Source: Firmicutes bacterium M10-2 (lineage in GTDB: Bacteria > Bacillota_I > Bacilli_A > Erysipelotrichales > Erysipelotrichaceae). From it: a stretch of DNA of 64,000 nucleotides. Every line of letters starts with the position of its first letter. Position 1 is the stretch's first letter. A program made the position numbers and the translations under genes. The stretch is taken from NCBI GenBank assembly GCA_000403415.2, contig KE159692.1, positions 531,947 through 595,946 of the forward strand. Direction: 5' to 3'. The notes under the pieces were generated by a model. It was not told the origin of the DNA. It saw only the letters and a program-made list of their open reading frames with translations, and did not search any database. Positions 26,890-35,432 of the stretch are shown one piece after another.

Positions 26890-28089
26890 TTATTGACTTG
26901 GATCCAAAACTTTTTGAGCATGGGCTTTCACCCAATCAATGTCCAATCCTTCGTACGGAGCACAAAGCACAACAATATCGTAGCAATCGATTTCCTCTAA
27001 AGAAGAAATCGAACACTGTCCTTTCACATTTGAAATAAAGGGATCAAAATAACTTACTTGCGCCCCTTTTTGATCTAACAGATCCCACAAACGAAGTGCC
27101 GGGCTTTCTCGTGTATCCGAAGAATCCGATTTATATCCTATGCCCACCAACAAAACGTGAGCCTGTTTTAAAGAAACTTTTCCAAGCTTGCTTTTTATTT
27201 GCTCTAAAATATGCAGCGGACGACTCTCGTTGATCGCAAGCGCCTGTTTGACTAACGGCATGGAAACACCAAGCTGCTCTGCTTTCCATATTAAATAACA
27301 TGGATCAATGGGTATACAATGCCCTCCCACACCAAGGCTTGGATAAAAAGGTTCATAACCATATGGTTTTGTGGCGGCCGCATCAATGACATCACGTACC
27401 GGCACATGGAGTTGTTCACATAGCTGACTGAATTCGTGGATCAGTGCAATATTCACATTTCGATACGTGTTTTCCAGCAGTTTGCCAAGTTCTGCAACGA
27501 CTGGAGAAGAAACCGGATAAACTGGTGCTTCCAAAATCGATTGATAAAACGCTTGAATAATTTCCAATGCTTCCTTTCCTACTCCGCTCACAAGTTTCGG
27601 AGTGTTGGCAAGATGGTACGTACGATTGCCCGGATCGATTCGTTCCGGACTGAAACCAAGATAAAAATCTCTACCGCATTGATAGCCGGTTTCTTCAAAA
27701 AAAGTTTGAAGGAAAGATTCGGTCATCGAAGGATAAACAGTAGATTCAAGCACAACCGTCATAGACGAATGCATATGGTGGCGAATTGCTTTGCAGGCAT
27801 CCATCACATCTGCAAGATTTGGGTCTTTCTTTTCATCAAGTGGCGTAGGCACACAAATCAATAGGATGTCTCCTTGTGCAATATAGCTCTCATCCCTTGT
27901 CAAAATGAGGCGATCGATCGTTAAGTTTTTCGAAATTCGATCAATCACTGTTTGCTCACAATCGATTCCGATCGTATTGTAACCTTTCTGCGCGCAAAGT
28001 TTTGCGAGTGGCCAACCGACATAACCTAAACCAATCACAACGACTCGCAACGATTTATTTTTTATTTTTTCAATAATTTCTGCTTTCAT
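26890..28089 (-). CDS. UDP-N-acetylglucosamine 6-dehydrogenase, WbpA-like
   Basis: 399 residues. NAD-binding motif VVVIGLGYVGWPLAKLCAQK (about 15-34), ICVPTPLDEKKDPNL, VVLESTVYPSMTES, the GFSPERIDPGN motif, and the catalytic Cys in VGGHCIPIDPCYL (about 262), then LVGIGYKSDSSDTRESPAL. The UDP-sugar dehydrogenase subgroup (WbpA/WecC/TviB) oxidises C6 of UDP-HexNAc to the uronic acid. Paired with the fusion protein and aminotransferase, UDP-GlcNAc is the likely substrate. No clear ribosome site; a MITE-like element sits 40 bp upstream and may have displaced the original promoter. Confidence 0.9.
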   Translation of the reverse strand: MKAEIIEKIKNKSLRVVVIGLGYVGWPLAKLCAQKGYNTIGIDCEQTVIDRISKNLTIDRLILTRDESYIAQGDILLICVPTPLDEKKDPNLADVMDACKAIRHHMHSSMTVVLESTVYPSMTESFLQTFFEETGYQCGRDFYLGFSPERIDPGNRTYHLANTPKLVSGVGKEALEIIQAFYQSILEAPVYPVSSPVVAELGKLLENTYRNVNIALIHEFSQLCEQLHVPVRDVIDAAATKPYGYEPFYPSLGVGGHCIPIDPCYLIWKAEQLGVSMPLVKQALAINESRPLHILEQIKSKLGKVSLKQAHVLLVGIGYKSDSSDTRESPALRLWDLLDQKGAQVSYFDPFISNVKGQCSISSLEEIDCYDIVVLCAPYEGLDIDWVKAHAQKVLDPSQ

Positions 28090-28128
28090 ATTTTTTATTT
28101 TTGAAATAGATATTAAAACAATATCTAA

Positions 28129-28319
28129 CAGGCTGTTGACAAAGTCGATTTTTCAAATCGGCTTTGTCACAGCTTTTTATTTTTCTCCCACAAATGAATA
28201 AAAAAAGAGCAATTTGAGGTATTTAAGTACCTAATATTACTCTTTTTTTAGACCTTTTTACCCACTTTTATTTTATTGAAATTTAATTTTTTCAAAATAG
28301 GTAGTTTGTCAACACTCTG
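28129..28319. mobile_element. MITE-like element, 191 bp, with terminal inverted repeats
   Basis: The ends are CAGGCTGTTGACAAAG (28129) and, read from the other strand, CAGAGTGTTGACAAAC (28319): 13 of 15 positions match. Both sides carry AATATCTAA (28120-28128 and 28320-28328), a 9-bp target duplication. Inside are two hairpins: GACAAAGTCGATTT/AAATCGGCTTTGTC at the left end and a central GAGCAAT...TTACTC stem with GAGGTA/TACCT and flanking A/T runs that could act as a terminator. No ORF. The transposase family is not identified from the ends alone. Confidence 0.8.
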
Positions 28320-28396
28320 AATATCTAAATTCCTTTTTTATTTTATATTACTTATAGACCTTTTGTCACTATCCGAATCAATTCTCTTTCCTCAAC

Positions 28397-28441
28397 AAAA
28401 AAGGAAGCCTTTTTGCATTCAAAGCTTCTCCTTTTTTTATA
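28397..28441 (-). terminator. Terminator of leuS
   Basis: Minus strand AAGGAGAAGC ... GGCTTCCTTTTTT directly after the leuS stop at 28443; imperfect stem with a long loop. Confidence 0.6.
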
Positions 28442-28442
28442 T

Positions 28443-30839
28443 CTACTTGGCAACGATATTAACGACCTTTCCTTTGACGACAATAATCTTGCGGATCGTC
28501 TTGCCTTCCAGAAAACGCTGCAAACTTTCCAAAGCGCAAGCTTCCTGCTTCAGAGTTTCTTCATCTGTATTTGTTGCGGTTTCCATCTTGCCTCGCACTT
28601 TTCCGTTTACCTGAACGACTATCGTAACTTTATCTTGTTTCAATGCATTTTCGTCGTAGGTCGGCCAAGCCTCATATGCAAGAGAATGATCTTTTTGGCA
28701 TACCACTTGCCACAACTCTTCTCCAAGATGCGGAGCAAAGCAGGCAAACATCTTGATAAATCCTTCCGCATATGGTCGATAGATTTTCTTTGCTTTATAG
28801 CAATCGTTGATAAAGATCATCATTTGTGAAATTGCTGTATTGAAATTGAGCGTATCAATATCATGTCCGACTTTCTTTACGGTCGCATTGTACACACGAT
28901 CAAGCTGATGATCATTTTCATCTGTAATTTCAGCCACTTGTGTAAAAAGCCGCCAAACGCGCTCCAGCCATTTTCTTGTTCCGTCAATTCCTTTTTCGGA
29001 CCACGGAAGGCTAGCTTCAAGAGGTCCCATGAACATTTCATATACGCGAAGTGTATCAGCTCCATGGCTTTGCACGATATCATCCGGATTGACAACATTT
29101 CCTCTCGACTTCGACATTTTTTCACCGTTTTCTCCCAAAATCATTCCTTGATGGAACAATTTTTTAAAAGGTTCCGGTGTCGGAAGAATTCCTTGGTCAT
29201 AAAGCACTTTATGCCAAAATCTCGAATACAGCAAATGGAGCACCGCATGTTCTGCTCCGCCGACATACAAATCGACCGGAAGCCAATGTTCGAGAAGTTT
29301 TGGATCTCCGATCATTTCATCGTTTTTCGGATCGATATATCGCAAATAATACCAGCAGCTTCCTGCCCATTGCGGCATTGTGTTGGTTTCCCGAATTCCC
29401 TTTACACCATCAATTTCGACATGCAGGAAATCCGGACAATTGGCTAGCGGACTCTCTCCTGAATCGGCCGGTTTGAAATCTTCGGTTGCCGGCAGTTCAA
29501 GCGGAAGCTCATCAATATCTACTGTGCGCATCGTTCCATCTTCCATATGGATGATCGGAATCGGTTCACCCCAGTAACGCTGTCTTGAAAACAGCCAGTC
29601 ACGGAGCTTGTATGTTGTTTTTGACTCCCCGACCCCATTGGACTCTAACCAATCGATCATTCTTTTGATTGCTTCTTCTTTTCCCAAACCATTGAGCCAT
29701 TCGGAATTGATATGCGGTCCATCCTGTGTATAGGCTTCATTTTCGATTTCTCCGCCTTCTAGGACAGGAATAATCGGAAGATCGAATTTTTTGGCGAATT
29801 CATAATCGCGGGTATCGTGCGCTGGAACTGCCATGATTGCGCCGGTTCCGTAGCTTGCCAACACATAATCCGAAATCCAAATCGGAATTTTCTTTCCATT
29901 GACCGGGTTGATCGCGTAAGCTCCTGTAAACACTCCGGTCTTGTCTTTATTGAGATCTGTTCGTTCCAAATCCGATTTTGTCTGACAAATTAATTTGTAT
30001 TCTTTGACTGCTTCTTTTTGCTCTGAAGATGTAATTTCATCTACGAACGGATGTTCCGGAGCCATGACGCAGTATGTCGCCCCGAACAATGTATCACAAC
30101 GGGTCGTAAATACAGTAAATTCTTTTTCATGTCCGTCGATTTTGAATACAACATTCGCTCCTTGAGATTTTCCGATCCAATTTCGCTGCATTTCTTTGGT
30201 CGATTCCGGCCAGTCGACAAGATCGAGATCCTTTAAAAGTTGTTCTGCATAATCTGTGATTTTCAATACCCATTGACGCATCGGTTTGCGAATGACCGGA
30301 TAGCCTCCACGTTCGCTTTTGCCGTCAATGACTTCTTCATTCGCCAAGACTGCTTTTAATTCCGGACACCAGTTCACAGGGATCTCATCAACATAAGCCA
30401 ATCCTGCATTATAAAGTTGGATAAAAATCCATTGCGTCCATTTATAATACGATGGATCACTGGTTGCGATTTCGCGGTCCCAATCATAGCTAAAGCCAAG
30501 CATCTTGATTTGTTCTCTAAAATGATCGATATTTTGATTTGTAAACAAAGACGGATGATTTCCTGTTTGAATGGCGAATTGCTCTGCCGGCAACCCAAAT
30601 GAGTCAAATCCAATCGGATGAAGCACATTGTATCCTTCCATGCGTTTTTTACGGGCAATGATATCTGTTGCGGTATACCCTTCCGGATGGCCTACATGCA
30701 ATCCGTTTCCGCTTGGATACGGAAACATATCAAGAACATAGTATTTCGGTTTTGAAAAATCAGCCGTATCGGTTTTGAAGGTTTTTTCGTCTTCCCATAC
30801 CTTTTGCCATTTTTTCTCCACTGTTTGATGATCGTACAT
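28443..30839 (-). CDS. leuS: Leucyl-tRNA synthetase
   Basis: 798 residues from ATG 30839; the longer open frame runs back through the T-box core and is not coding. [19 protein letters not shown] start, HIGH region [20 protein letters not shown] (about residue 40), editing domain with [20 protein letters not shown] and [31 protein letters not shown] (about 570), and a C-terminal WPTYDE...[11 protein letters not shown] domain. Charges tRNA-Leu. The protein is at the short end of the bacterial range. Regulated by the upstream T-box. Confidence 0.96.
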   Translation of the reverse strand: MYDHQTVEKKWQKVWEDEKTFKTDTADFSKPKYYVLDMFPYPSGNGLHVGHPEGYTATDIIARKKRMEGYNVLHPIGFDSFGLPAEQFAIQTGNHPSLFTNQNIDHFREQIKMLGFSYDWDREIATSDPSYYKWTQWIFIQLYNAGLAYVDEIPVNWCPELKAVLANEEVIDGKSERGGYPVIRKPMRQWVLKITDYAEQLLKDLDLVDWPESTKEMQRNWIGKSQGANVVFKIDGHEKEFTVFTTRCDTLFGATYCVMAPEHPFVDEITSSEQKEAVKEYKLICQTKSDLERTDLNKDKTGVFTGAYAINPVNGKKIPIWISDYVLASYGTGAIMAVPAHDTRDYEFAKKFDLPIIPVLEGGEIENEAYTQDGPHINSEWLNGLGKEEAIKRMIDWLESNGVGESKTTYKLRDWLFSRQRYWGEPIPIIHMEDGTMRTVDIDELPLELPATEDFKPADSGESPLANCPDFLHVEIDGVKGIRETNTMPQWAGSCWYYLRYIDPKNDEMIGDPKLLEHWLPVDLYVGGAEHAVLHLLYSRFWHKVLYDQGILPTPEPFKKLFHQGMILGENGEKMSKSRGNVVNPDDIVQSHGADTLRVYEMFMGPLEASLPWSEKGIDGTRKWLERVWRLFTQVAEITDENDHQLDRVYNATVKKVGHDIDTLNFNTAISQMMIFINDCYKAKKIYRPYAEGFIKMFACFAPHLGEELWQVVCQKDHSLAYEAWPTYDENALKQDKVTIVVQVNGKVRGKMETATNTDEETLKQEACALESLQRFLEGKTIRKIIVVKGKVVNIVAK

Positions 30840-30862
30840 TCCAATTTCTCCTCTCTCGCAAA

Positions 30863-31072
30863 TAAAAAACGCCCTTATATCATAAGGACGTTGTTCACGC
30901 GGTACCACCTTATTTCCCGCGATTGCGGGCACTCTGTGTTCTTTATCGCAGAACTTACGGATAGTTTTTCTATCAGCTCCCCGATGAGTTCAGCGGTGTT
31001 CATGACAATCTTCCACCATACGACTGCTCTCTATCCATCAACTTTCCACTTACTATTTCGGTTCGATGCGTT
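30863..31072 (-). promoter_or_regulatory. T-box leader, leucine-specific (leuS)
   Basis: T-box motif AAGGTGGTACCGCG at about 30898-30911, AGAGAG element near 31030 and CTC in GAACTCATC at the specifier position, a Leu codon. Terminator AACGTCCTTAT-GAT-ATAAGGGCGTT with T run at 30863-30892. Same architecture as the ileS and tyrS leaders in this window. Confidence 0.92.
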
Positions 31073-31078
31073 AAAAAA

Positions 31079-31107
31079 AACATATCAGATTTTTTGCGTA
31101 TCGTCAA
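31079..31107 (-). promoter_or_regulatory. Promoter of the leuS T-box transcript
   Basis: Minus strand TTGACG (31107-31102), 17-bp spacer, TATGTT (31084-31079). The -35 box overlaps the last codons of comGG. Confidence 0.65.
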
Positions 31108-31484
31108 GATTCGATCGAAACGATTGCATTATCCGAGTAAAAGATCTGCATCTCAAACTGTTTTCCTCGGTCGATATACTGTACTGAAATATACGTTTCA
31201 CAATCCGTAAATTCAACCCGGCAATCGTTGATTTCTTCTTGCTTATAAAGGATGAGCAAACTTTCGTCCCAATGACATTTGCGTACTTTCGTGTTGTTTT
31301 CGATCATATTTTTCGCATGCGATATACAGCTAAGATCCATCGTCGAGCGATGCATCGCTTTCATAAGATCGGCACGCTGTGCACTGTATACACCAATGAG
31401 CGATAAAAACAGCAAAGTGAACAAAAACAAGATCAGCATTGTTTCACTGACATATCCGTTAATACAATTGGTAGATTTCGTCAT
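31104..31484 (-). CDS. comGG: ComGG-like competence pseudopilus protein
   Basis: 126 residues from ATG 31484, which overlaps the end of comGF by 26 bp. Short N-terminus, then one hydrophobic segment (TMLILFLFTLLFLSLIGVY) and a polar domain with paired cysteines. There is no canonical prepilin cleavage site, as in Bacillus ComGG. Assigned mainly by position as the last gene of the comG operon and by topology; sequence alone would not name it. Confidence 0.65.
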   Translation of the reverse strand: MTKSTNCINGYVSETMLILFLFTLLFLSLIGVYSAQRADLMKAMHRSTMDLSCISHAKNMIENNTKVRKCHWDESLLILYKQEEINDCRVEFTDCETYISVQYIDRGKQFEMQIFYSDNAIVSIES

Positions 31485-31863
31485 CCATTTCCATAAAAAT
31501 ACCCTCTTCGTGTTCAAAAAAACGCACATCATCCACATTTTCTTCCAGTATTTCATAGCCTCCCCTTTTGATCAACCGATCTTTGTCTTTCTCGATCGTA
31601 AATTGCTCATGACGGACAACCACTTCCAGATGATCGTCAAAGGTGTCGATCGAAGATGAACTTGCCAAAAAATAACGCAGCTGCAAAATCATCAAATCCC
31701 TTTGAACGCTGTCATGGTTTGTCAGCAATTTTTGAGCGGTCTGCAAATACGCCATACCGATCCCCATACAAATCGTAGTGATCATCAAGGCAAGCAGTAC
31801 TTCTATCATTGTAAAACCATTTTTTTTCGATCTTTTCGATCGAATAGCGGGTGCTTTTTTCAT
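31459..31863 (-). CDS. comGF: ComGF-like competence pseudopilin
   Basis: 134 residues. Prepilin-type leader KRSKKNGFTMIEVLLALMI with cleavage expected after Gly and a conserved Glu at +5, then a hydrophobic helix and a polar domain (YFLASSSSIDTFDD, IKRGGYEILEENVDDVRFFE). Overlaps comGE by 152 bp in another frame and has no clear ribosome site, so it may be translated by coupling. The family builds the transformation pseudopilus at the membrane. Confidence 0.75.
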   Translation of the reverse strand: MKKAPAIRSKRSKKNGFTMIEVLLALMITTICMGIGMAYLQTAQKLLTNHDSVQRDLMILQLRYFLASSSSIDTFDDHLEVVVRHEQFTIEKDKDRLIKRGGYEILEENVDDVRFFEHEEGIFMEMDDEIYQLY

Positions 31864-32017
31864 AAATGGATACAGCCTGAAACGCCAGCATGCACAAGAT
31901 GCTTAAAATAAGCAATCCGAACAACGCATCCTGCAACAGCATTCCGTTTACCGGACGCTCACTCTTCCCATGCCAAGCTGAAATACGATTTTCATTGTTT
32001 GCCGGTCGCTTCGACAT
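31712..32017 (-). CDS. comGE: ComGE-like competence pseudopilin
   Basis: 101 residues, start supported by AGGAGG. Prepilin-like GMLLQDALFGLLILSILCML (about residues 25-44) gives the expected cleavage after Gly and hydrophobic stalk. The last 50 residues lie over the start of comGF in another frame and look less protein-like, so the true end may differ (for instance by a lost stop or frameshift near the A8 run at about 31822-31829). Overlaps comGD by 70 bp. Confidence 0.6.
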   Translation of the reverse strand: MSKRPANNENRISAWHGKSERPVNGMLLQDALFGLLILSILCMLAFQAVSIYEKSTRYSIEKIEKKWFYNDRSTACLDDHYDLYGDRYGVFADRSKIADKP

Positions 32018-32319
32018 TGGCTTGTTCCTCCTTTCGTGATATTTCCGTTCGCATTGTAAGAAAAAGCAAGGGGTGTGCAGGCAATTGGATGAGGAACAGG
32101 TATGGTTTCATCATTGATCCATACTTCGTGTTCCATGATGCGCACTTCGATATCTTCTTTATCGGCATAAGCTTGAAGCTGTGCCTGAACACATTTTTCT
32201 TTGAGTTGTTCCATAAAAAGCGAGAGCGGATCATATTTAGGCATTGAAAGCGTGGAAAGAAGCGCAACGATCAGAAGGACAATCAGCATTTCGGCGAATG
32301 TAAATGCATTAGTTCGCAA
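31948..32319 (-). CDS. comGD: ComGD-like competence pseudopilin
   Basis: About 123 residues. The likely start is TTG 32319 with GGGGAAG upstream, inside the end of comGC; the leader is then LRTNAFTFAEMLIVLLIVAL with cleavage before Phe. The polar domain contains IEVRIMEHEVWINDE and a C-terminal MKIVFQLGMGRV, compatible with ComGD. The exact start is inferred. Confidence 0.7.
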   Translation of the reverse strand: MRTNAFTFAEMLIVLLIVALLSTLSMPKYDPLSLFMEQLKEKCVQAQLQAYADKEDIEVRIMEHEVWINDETIPVPHPIACTPLAFSYNANGNITKGGTSQCRSDRQTMKIVFQLGMGRVSVR

Positions 32320-32620
32320 ACGCTTCCCCGTTGATGATGGAAATTGTCGATCCGTTTGGACACGCATTTTGTCCTTCTTTCAAATAACCTTCAGCAATGA
32401 GCTGATCAATTGATGTTGGCGTATGCTCTTGATCGATTTCATATAAAAGGATTGCAGAATTGACAACTTCTACCAAAGCTCCGCATCCTTTGGTTCGGAT
32501 GATTTTTTCTTTTTGCTGAAGATTTGGCAATGTAAGCAATAAAATGATCGCAATGATCAGCATGACTACGAGCATTTCAAGTAAAGTGAAGCCGTTTCTT
32601 TTTCTTTGTTTCGATTTCAT
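32309..32620 (-). CDS. comGC: ComGC major competence pseudopilin
   Basis: 103 residues with RNGFTLLEMLVVMLIIAIIL, the ideal type IV prepilin signature (cleavage after Gly 10, Glu +5), then LPNLQQKEKIIRTKGCGALV and LYEIDQEHTPTSIDQLIAEG, conserved in ComGC. It is the main subunit of the transformation pilus that binds DNA outside the cell. Follows comGB by 11 bp. Processing needs the prepilin peptidase ComC, not in the window. Confidence 0.93.
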   Translation of the reverse strand: MKSKQRKRNGFTLLEMLVVMLIIAIILLLTLPNLQQKEKIIRTKGCGALVEVVNSAILLYEIDQEHTPTSIDQLIAEGYLKEGQNACPNGSTISIINGEAFAN

Positions 32621-32631
32621 AATTTTTCACC

Positions 32632-33534
32632 TCAAATCGTATATAAGACATTCAATGGCGATAATAGAATTTGATACGCCACGAATACAAGAGCCCCCAC
32701 GCAGGCATAGGAAAGCATTTGAACGCTTCGTACGATTTTTTTAAGCGTAGCTTCCATTTGCTTATGGGTCCGCTTTTGATAAAGAGAAAGCATTTGTTCC
32801 ATTTTCATACTTTCCATCCCCAGTTCGATAAACACGAGCAGATCTTCATCACAATGATTCATCGCTTCTTTCAAGTCATATCCTTGATTTAATTTTTTCA
32901 AGATCTTTTGGACGCACCAGTGCAGTCTTTTTTGTTGCTGTATATGTTTGATGATCGAAAAACACTCTTTTGTGGACAATGAAATTTCAAATAACGGTTT
33001 GAGAATCGTTGCAAGCTGTATGGACATCAGTTTTTTCATAAACGAAAAAGATAAAAAACAACGGTCTATCTTCATTTGGGACGGAAAACAAAACAAGTAA
33101 GCCAGAAAACCGTAAAACAAGATAAGACTGATCATCAAAAGGTCCATGACCCTTTGCAAACAAAACAAAATAAAACGAAGATCATTGGCATAAGCACTCA
33201 TTTGGGGATAGATGGTCTTGGAAAAAAAATAAATCATGGCGTAGGAAAATAAAAACACAAAAACGGAATAGGCAGTTTTTTTCAAAAAATGATAGAAATA
33301 GTTTTGCGAACGATCACAATATTCAATTGCGATCTGATGGGCCTTTTTTAATGAAACAATATCCGACAAAAGGCGAAGAATCGAAAAATAAGGTCCGCTT
33401 CCATCACAAAGAATTTCATTGAGATTTTTTCCTTGTTCAAGCGCTTCAAGAATCTTTTTATGATTTTTAAATGAAAGCTCGATCCTTTTTTTGATAGGGG
33501 TCCCATGATCCCCTAATAAAACAAACATATCCAT
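32632..33534 (-). CDS. comGB: ComGB, polytopic membrane platform of the transformation pilus
   Basis: About 300 residues from ATG 33534, just after the comGA stop; the upstream open frame is a shadow of comGA. Two cytoplasmic PilC/GspF-type domains (LFVLLGDHGTPIKK-like first part; then ISLSTKECFSIIKHIQQQKR) with membrane segments around FVFLFSYAMIYFF, VMDLLMISLILFYGFLAYLF and the C-terminal LSYACVGALVFVAYQILLS. Platforms of this family couple the ATPase ComGA to pilus assembly. Shorter than many homologues (about 340). Confidence 0.85.
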   Translation of the reverse strand: MDMFVLLGDHGTPIKKRIELSFKNHKKILEALEQGKNLNEILCDGSGPYFSILRLLSDIVSLKKAHQIAIEYCDRSQNYFYHFLKKTAYSVFVFLFSYAMIYFFSKTIYPQMSAYANDLRFILFCLQRVMDLLMISLILFYGFLAYLFCFPSQMKIDRCFLSFSFMKKLMSIQLATILKPLFEISLSTKECFSIIKHIQQQKRLHWCVQKILKKLNQGYDLKEAMNHCDEDLLVFIELGMESMKMEQMLSLYQKRTHKQMEATLKKIVRSVQMLSYACVGALVFVAYQILLSPLNVLYTI

Positions 33535-33535
33535 T

Positions 33536-34531
33536 TCATCTTTGCAGATCCATGAGGTCACATTTTGCCTGTTCGTCTTGAATGGATTGATTGTGAATGG
33601 CTCGTTCAATTTCCTGAGCCAACGTTTGATGATCTTTCGGATATTTTTTGTTTCGTAACAAATACAAGAGCTCTTCTTTGTTTGCGATTTCATATACACA
33701 CTCCTTTGTGCCATCCGGCTTTTTGTATAATCTCGAGGCAAACATGCCCGAAAGAATACCTGCCAGTTCAAAGGGCTCGATCCCGAAATCAAACAAGCGC
33801 AGCACTGCTTCCTGAATCGTACCGGCATGTAGCGTAGATACGACCATATGGCCCGATAAAGCCGCATTGACGAGCTTCTTAGCGCAATACGCATTGCGAA
33901 TTTCTCCGATATAAAGGATATCTGGGTCGTGTCGCATCAATTCTTCGATTCCTTTTTCATAACCGAATCCTTCTTGTTCGTTGATCTGAAGCTGTAAATA
34001 TAACGGATCGGCAATTTCGATCGGATCCTCTAAAGATACGATTTTTTGTTTTTCGTTTGTTGCGATTTGATGTAGTATGGCGTGGATTGTAGTCGTCTTG
34101 CCCGAATTTGTGGGACCGCAGGCAATGTAAAGTCCTTGACGAGATCGACATAGAGAATACATAAAAGTGATGGCTTGTGAATTCGAGGTCAACTGTTCGA
34201 TTTTGAGATCGACTTGACAGGACAAAAGCCTTAAAACTGCTGTTTCGACATTTTGATTGTGGATTACAGATAAACGACACTGAATCGGTCTTTGCTGGAT
34301 GAAAATCGTAAATGATCCGGATTGAGGCTCTTTCGGACTCGTGAGATCAAAATCGGCAATAAATTTTAAATAAGACAAGATGGAAGCGTTCCAATGATCT
34401 TGATGGAGATCGATCATCCCATCAAGGGTACGCAATTGAATGGAAAAAGCTTGAGGACGATTGAAGAAATGAATATCGCTTGCTTTTTGCTGGAGAGCGT
34501 AAAGAATAAGTTGTTGGGCTAGCTCGTGCAT
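33536..34531 (-). CDS. comGA: ComGA, traffic ATPase of the transformation pilus
   Basis: 331 residues from ATG 34531 (AAGGGGGAAT upstream). GspE/PilB ATPase: KASDIHFFNRPQ N-terminal motif, Walker A ACGPTNSGKTTTIHAIL (about 140), Asp box VSLEDPIEI, Walker B RHDPDILYIGEIRNA (about 205) and His box SGHMVVSTLHAGT. It powers assembly of the ComGC pilus at the membrane. First gene of a seven-gene operon comGA-GG, all minus strand. Confidence 0.94.
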   Translation of the reverse strand: MHELAQQLILYALQQKASDIHFFNRPQAFSIQLRTLDGMIDLHQDHWNASILSYLKFIADFDLTSPKEPQSGSFTIFIQQRPIQCRLSVIHNQNVETAVLRLLSCQVDLKIEQLTSNSQAITFMYSLCRSRQGLYIACGPTNSGKTTTIHAILHQIATNEKQKIVSLEDPIEIADPLYLQLQINEQEGFGYEKGIEELMRHDPDILYIGEIRNAYCAKKLVNAALSGHMVVSTLHAGTIQEAVLRLFDFGIEPFELAGILSGMFASRLYKKPDGTKECVYEIANKEELLYLLRNKKYPKDHQTLAQEIERAIHNQSIQDEQAKCDLMDLQR

Positions 34532-34582
34532 ATTCCCCCTTTCTAATGATTCCCGTTCCTTGCCTTTGACAAGGATGTACGT

Positions 34583-34610
34583 ATTATAACAAAAAAACAA
34601 AAAGATGCAA
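34583..34610 (-). promoter_or_regulatory. Promoter of the comG operon
   Basis: Minus strand TTGCAT (34610-34605), 16-bp spacer, TATAAT (34588-34583). The -35 element lies inside the terminator hairpin of the upstream phosphatase gene. A small CCTTG/CAAGG hairpin follows in the leader. No competence-specific box was recognised. Confidence 0.6.
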
Positions 34611-34622
34611 ACGCATCTTTTA
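34602..34622 (-). terminator. Terminator of the CpsB-like gene
   Basis: Minus strand AAAGATGCGTTTGCATCTTT followed by a T-rich run, starting at the stop codon at 34623. Confidence 0.75.
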
Positions 34623-35432
34623 TTAGTTTCGAAACCAAGATCCTTTCGATCGAAATATCGGTTTCTTTTCTTCTTTTTTTAGTTGGGGGTCAAGATTCTT
34701 GACCTTCTTATTCAACAGGATCCTTAGAGGATTCTTGTAGAAAAGCTCCTCGGCCCATTCCTCTCCATACTGATCAGTGATGTCTTCGTAAATGTCCGAT
34801 AAAATCTCAACACGATGACCGGAAGCCCGATGTGTATCCGTACAGATCAAATGTGCGTATCCGAGATCAAGAAGCTGTCTGGCGTTGTTTTGTATTGTCG
34901 ACCCATGCAATCCTTGCAAAGATGTACGGTTAATCTGAAAAATATAGCCTTTATTATGCCAGTCTTCGATAATTTCCATATCCAGTCCTTGATGAAAATA
35001 TCGTTCGACATGGGCAATAACCGGAATCATATTACGCACTTCGATTTCATACAATCGATCGTTGAAAGACGAAATCGTATGAATATCACGAGTCACATCG
35101 AATTCACACAGCAAATAACATGTTCCGTTCAAAGTTTGATACCAACCGCGATCAAGCATATCCACGAAAGATTCATTCATGAACATTTCTCCTCCTGCGT
35201 AAATTTTGATATCGTACTTTGCGGCAAGGCTTGCCAATTGTTTCTGACGTTCGAAAATCGCAGCTACGCTTTGTTCGTCAAGCTGGCCGCCAACAAAGTG
35301 CGGAGTCGAGCAGATTGCTACGATTCCGTCTTTTTGTGCTTTCATCAAAGACGTATTGGCATCTTCGAGATTCGGCATTCCGTCATCGATTCCCCAAGCG
35401 ACATGCGAATGCATGTCGATATAGTTAGGCAT
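34623..35432 (-). CDS. PHP-type protein tyrosine phosphatase, CpsB/YwqE family
   Basis: 269 residues from ATG 35432, overlapping the Wzz-like gene by 8 bp. Metal-binding PHP motifs: DMHSHVAWGIDDG (residues 6-18), ICSTPHFVGG, PVIAHVERYF and LICTDTHRASGHR. CpsB/YwqE dephosphorylates the capsule tyrosine kinase and so tunes polymer length. Here the usual kinase gene (cpsD/ywqD) is not next to it. A basic tail (LKKEEKKPIFRSKGSW) extends past the domain. Confidence 0.92.
   Translation of the reverse strand: MPNYIDMHSHVAWGIDDGMPNLEDANTSLMKAQKDGIVAICSTPHFVGGQLDEQSVAAIFERQKQLASLAAKYDIKIYAGGEMFMNESFVDMLDRGWYQTLNGTCYLLCEFDVTRDIHTISSFNDRLYEIEVRNMIPVIAHVERYFHQGLDMEIIEDWHNKGYIFQINRTSLQGLHGSTIQNNARQLLDLGYAHLICTDTHRASGHRVEILSDIYEDITDQYGEEWAEELFYKNPLRILLNKKVKNLDPQLKKEEKKPIFRSKGSWFRN

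Noticed and set aside
28135-28311. TTGACA hexamers at both ends as promoter -35 boxes
   Set aside because: They belong to the terminal inverted repeats and no -10 box follows at proper spacing; read as transposon ends instead.
30840-30932. N-terminal extension of LeuS by 31 residues
   Set aside because: It covers the T-box antiterminator and terminator; the usual [11 protein letters not shown] start is at 30839.
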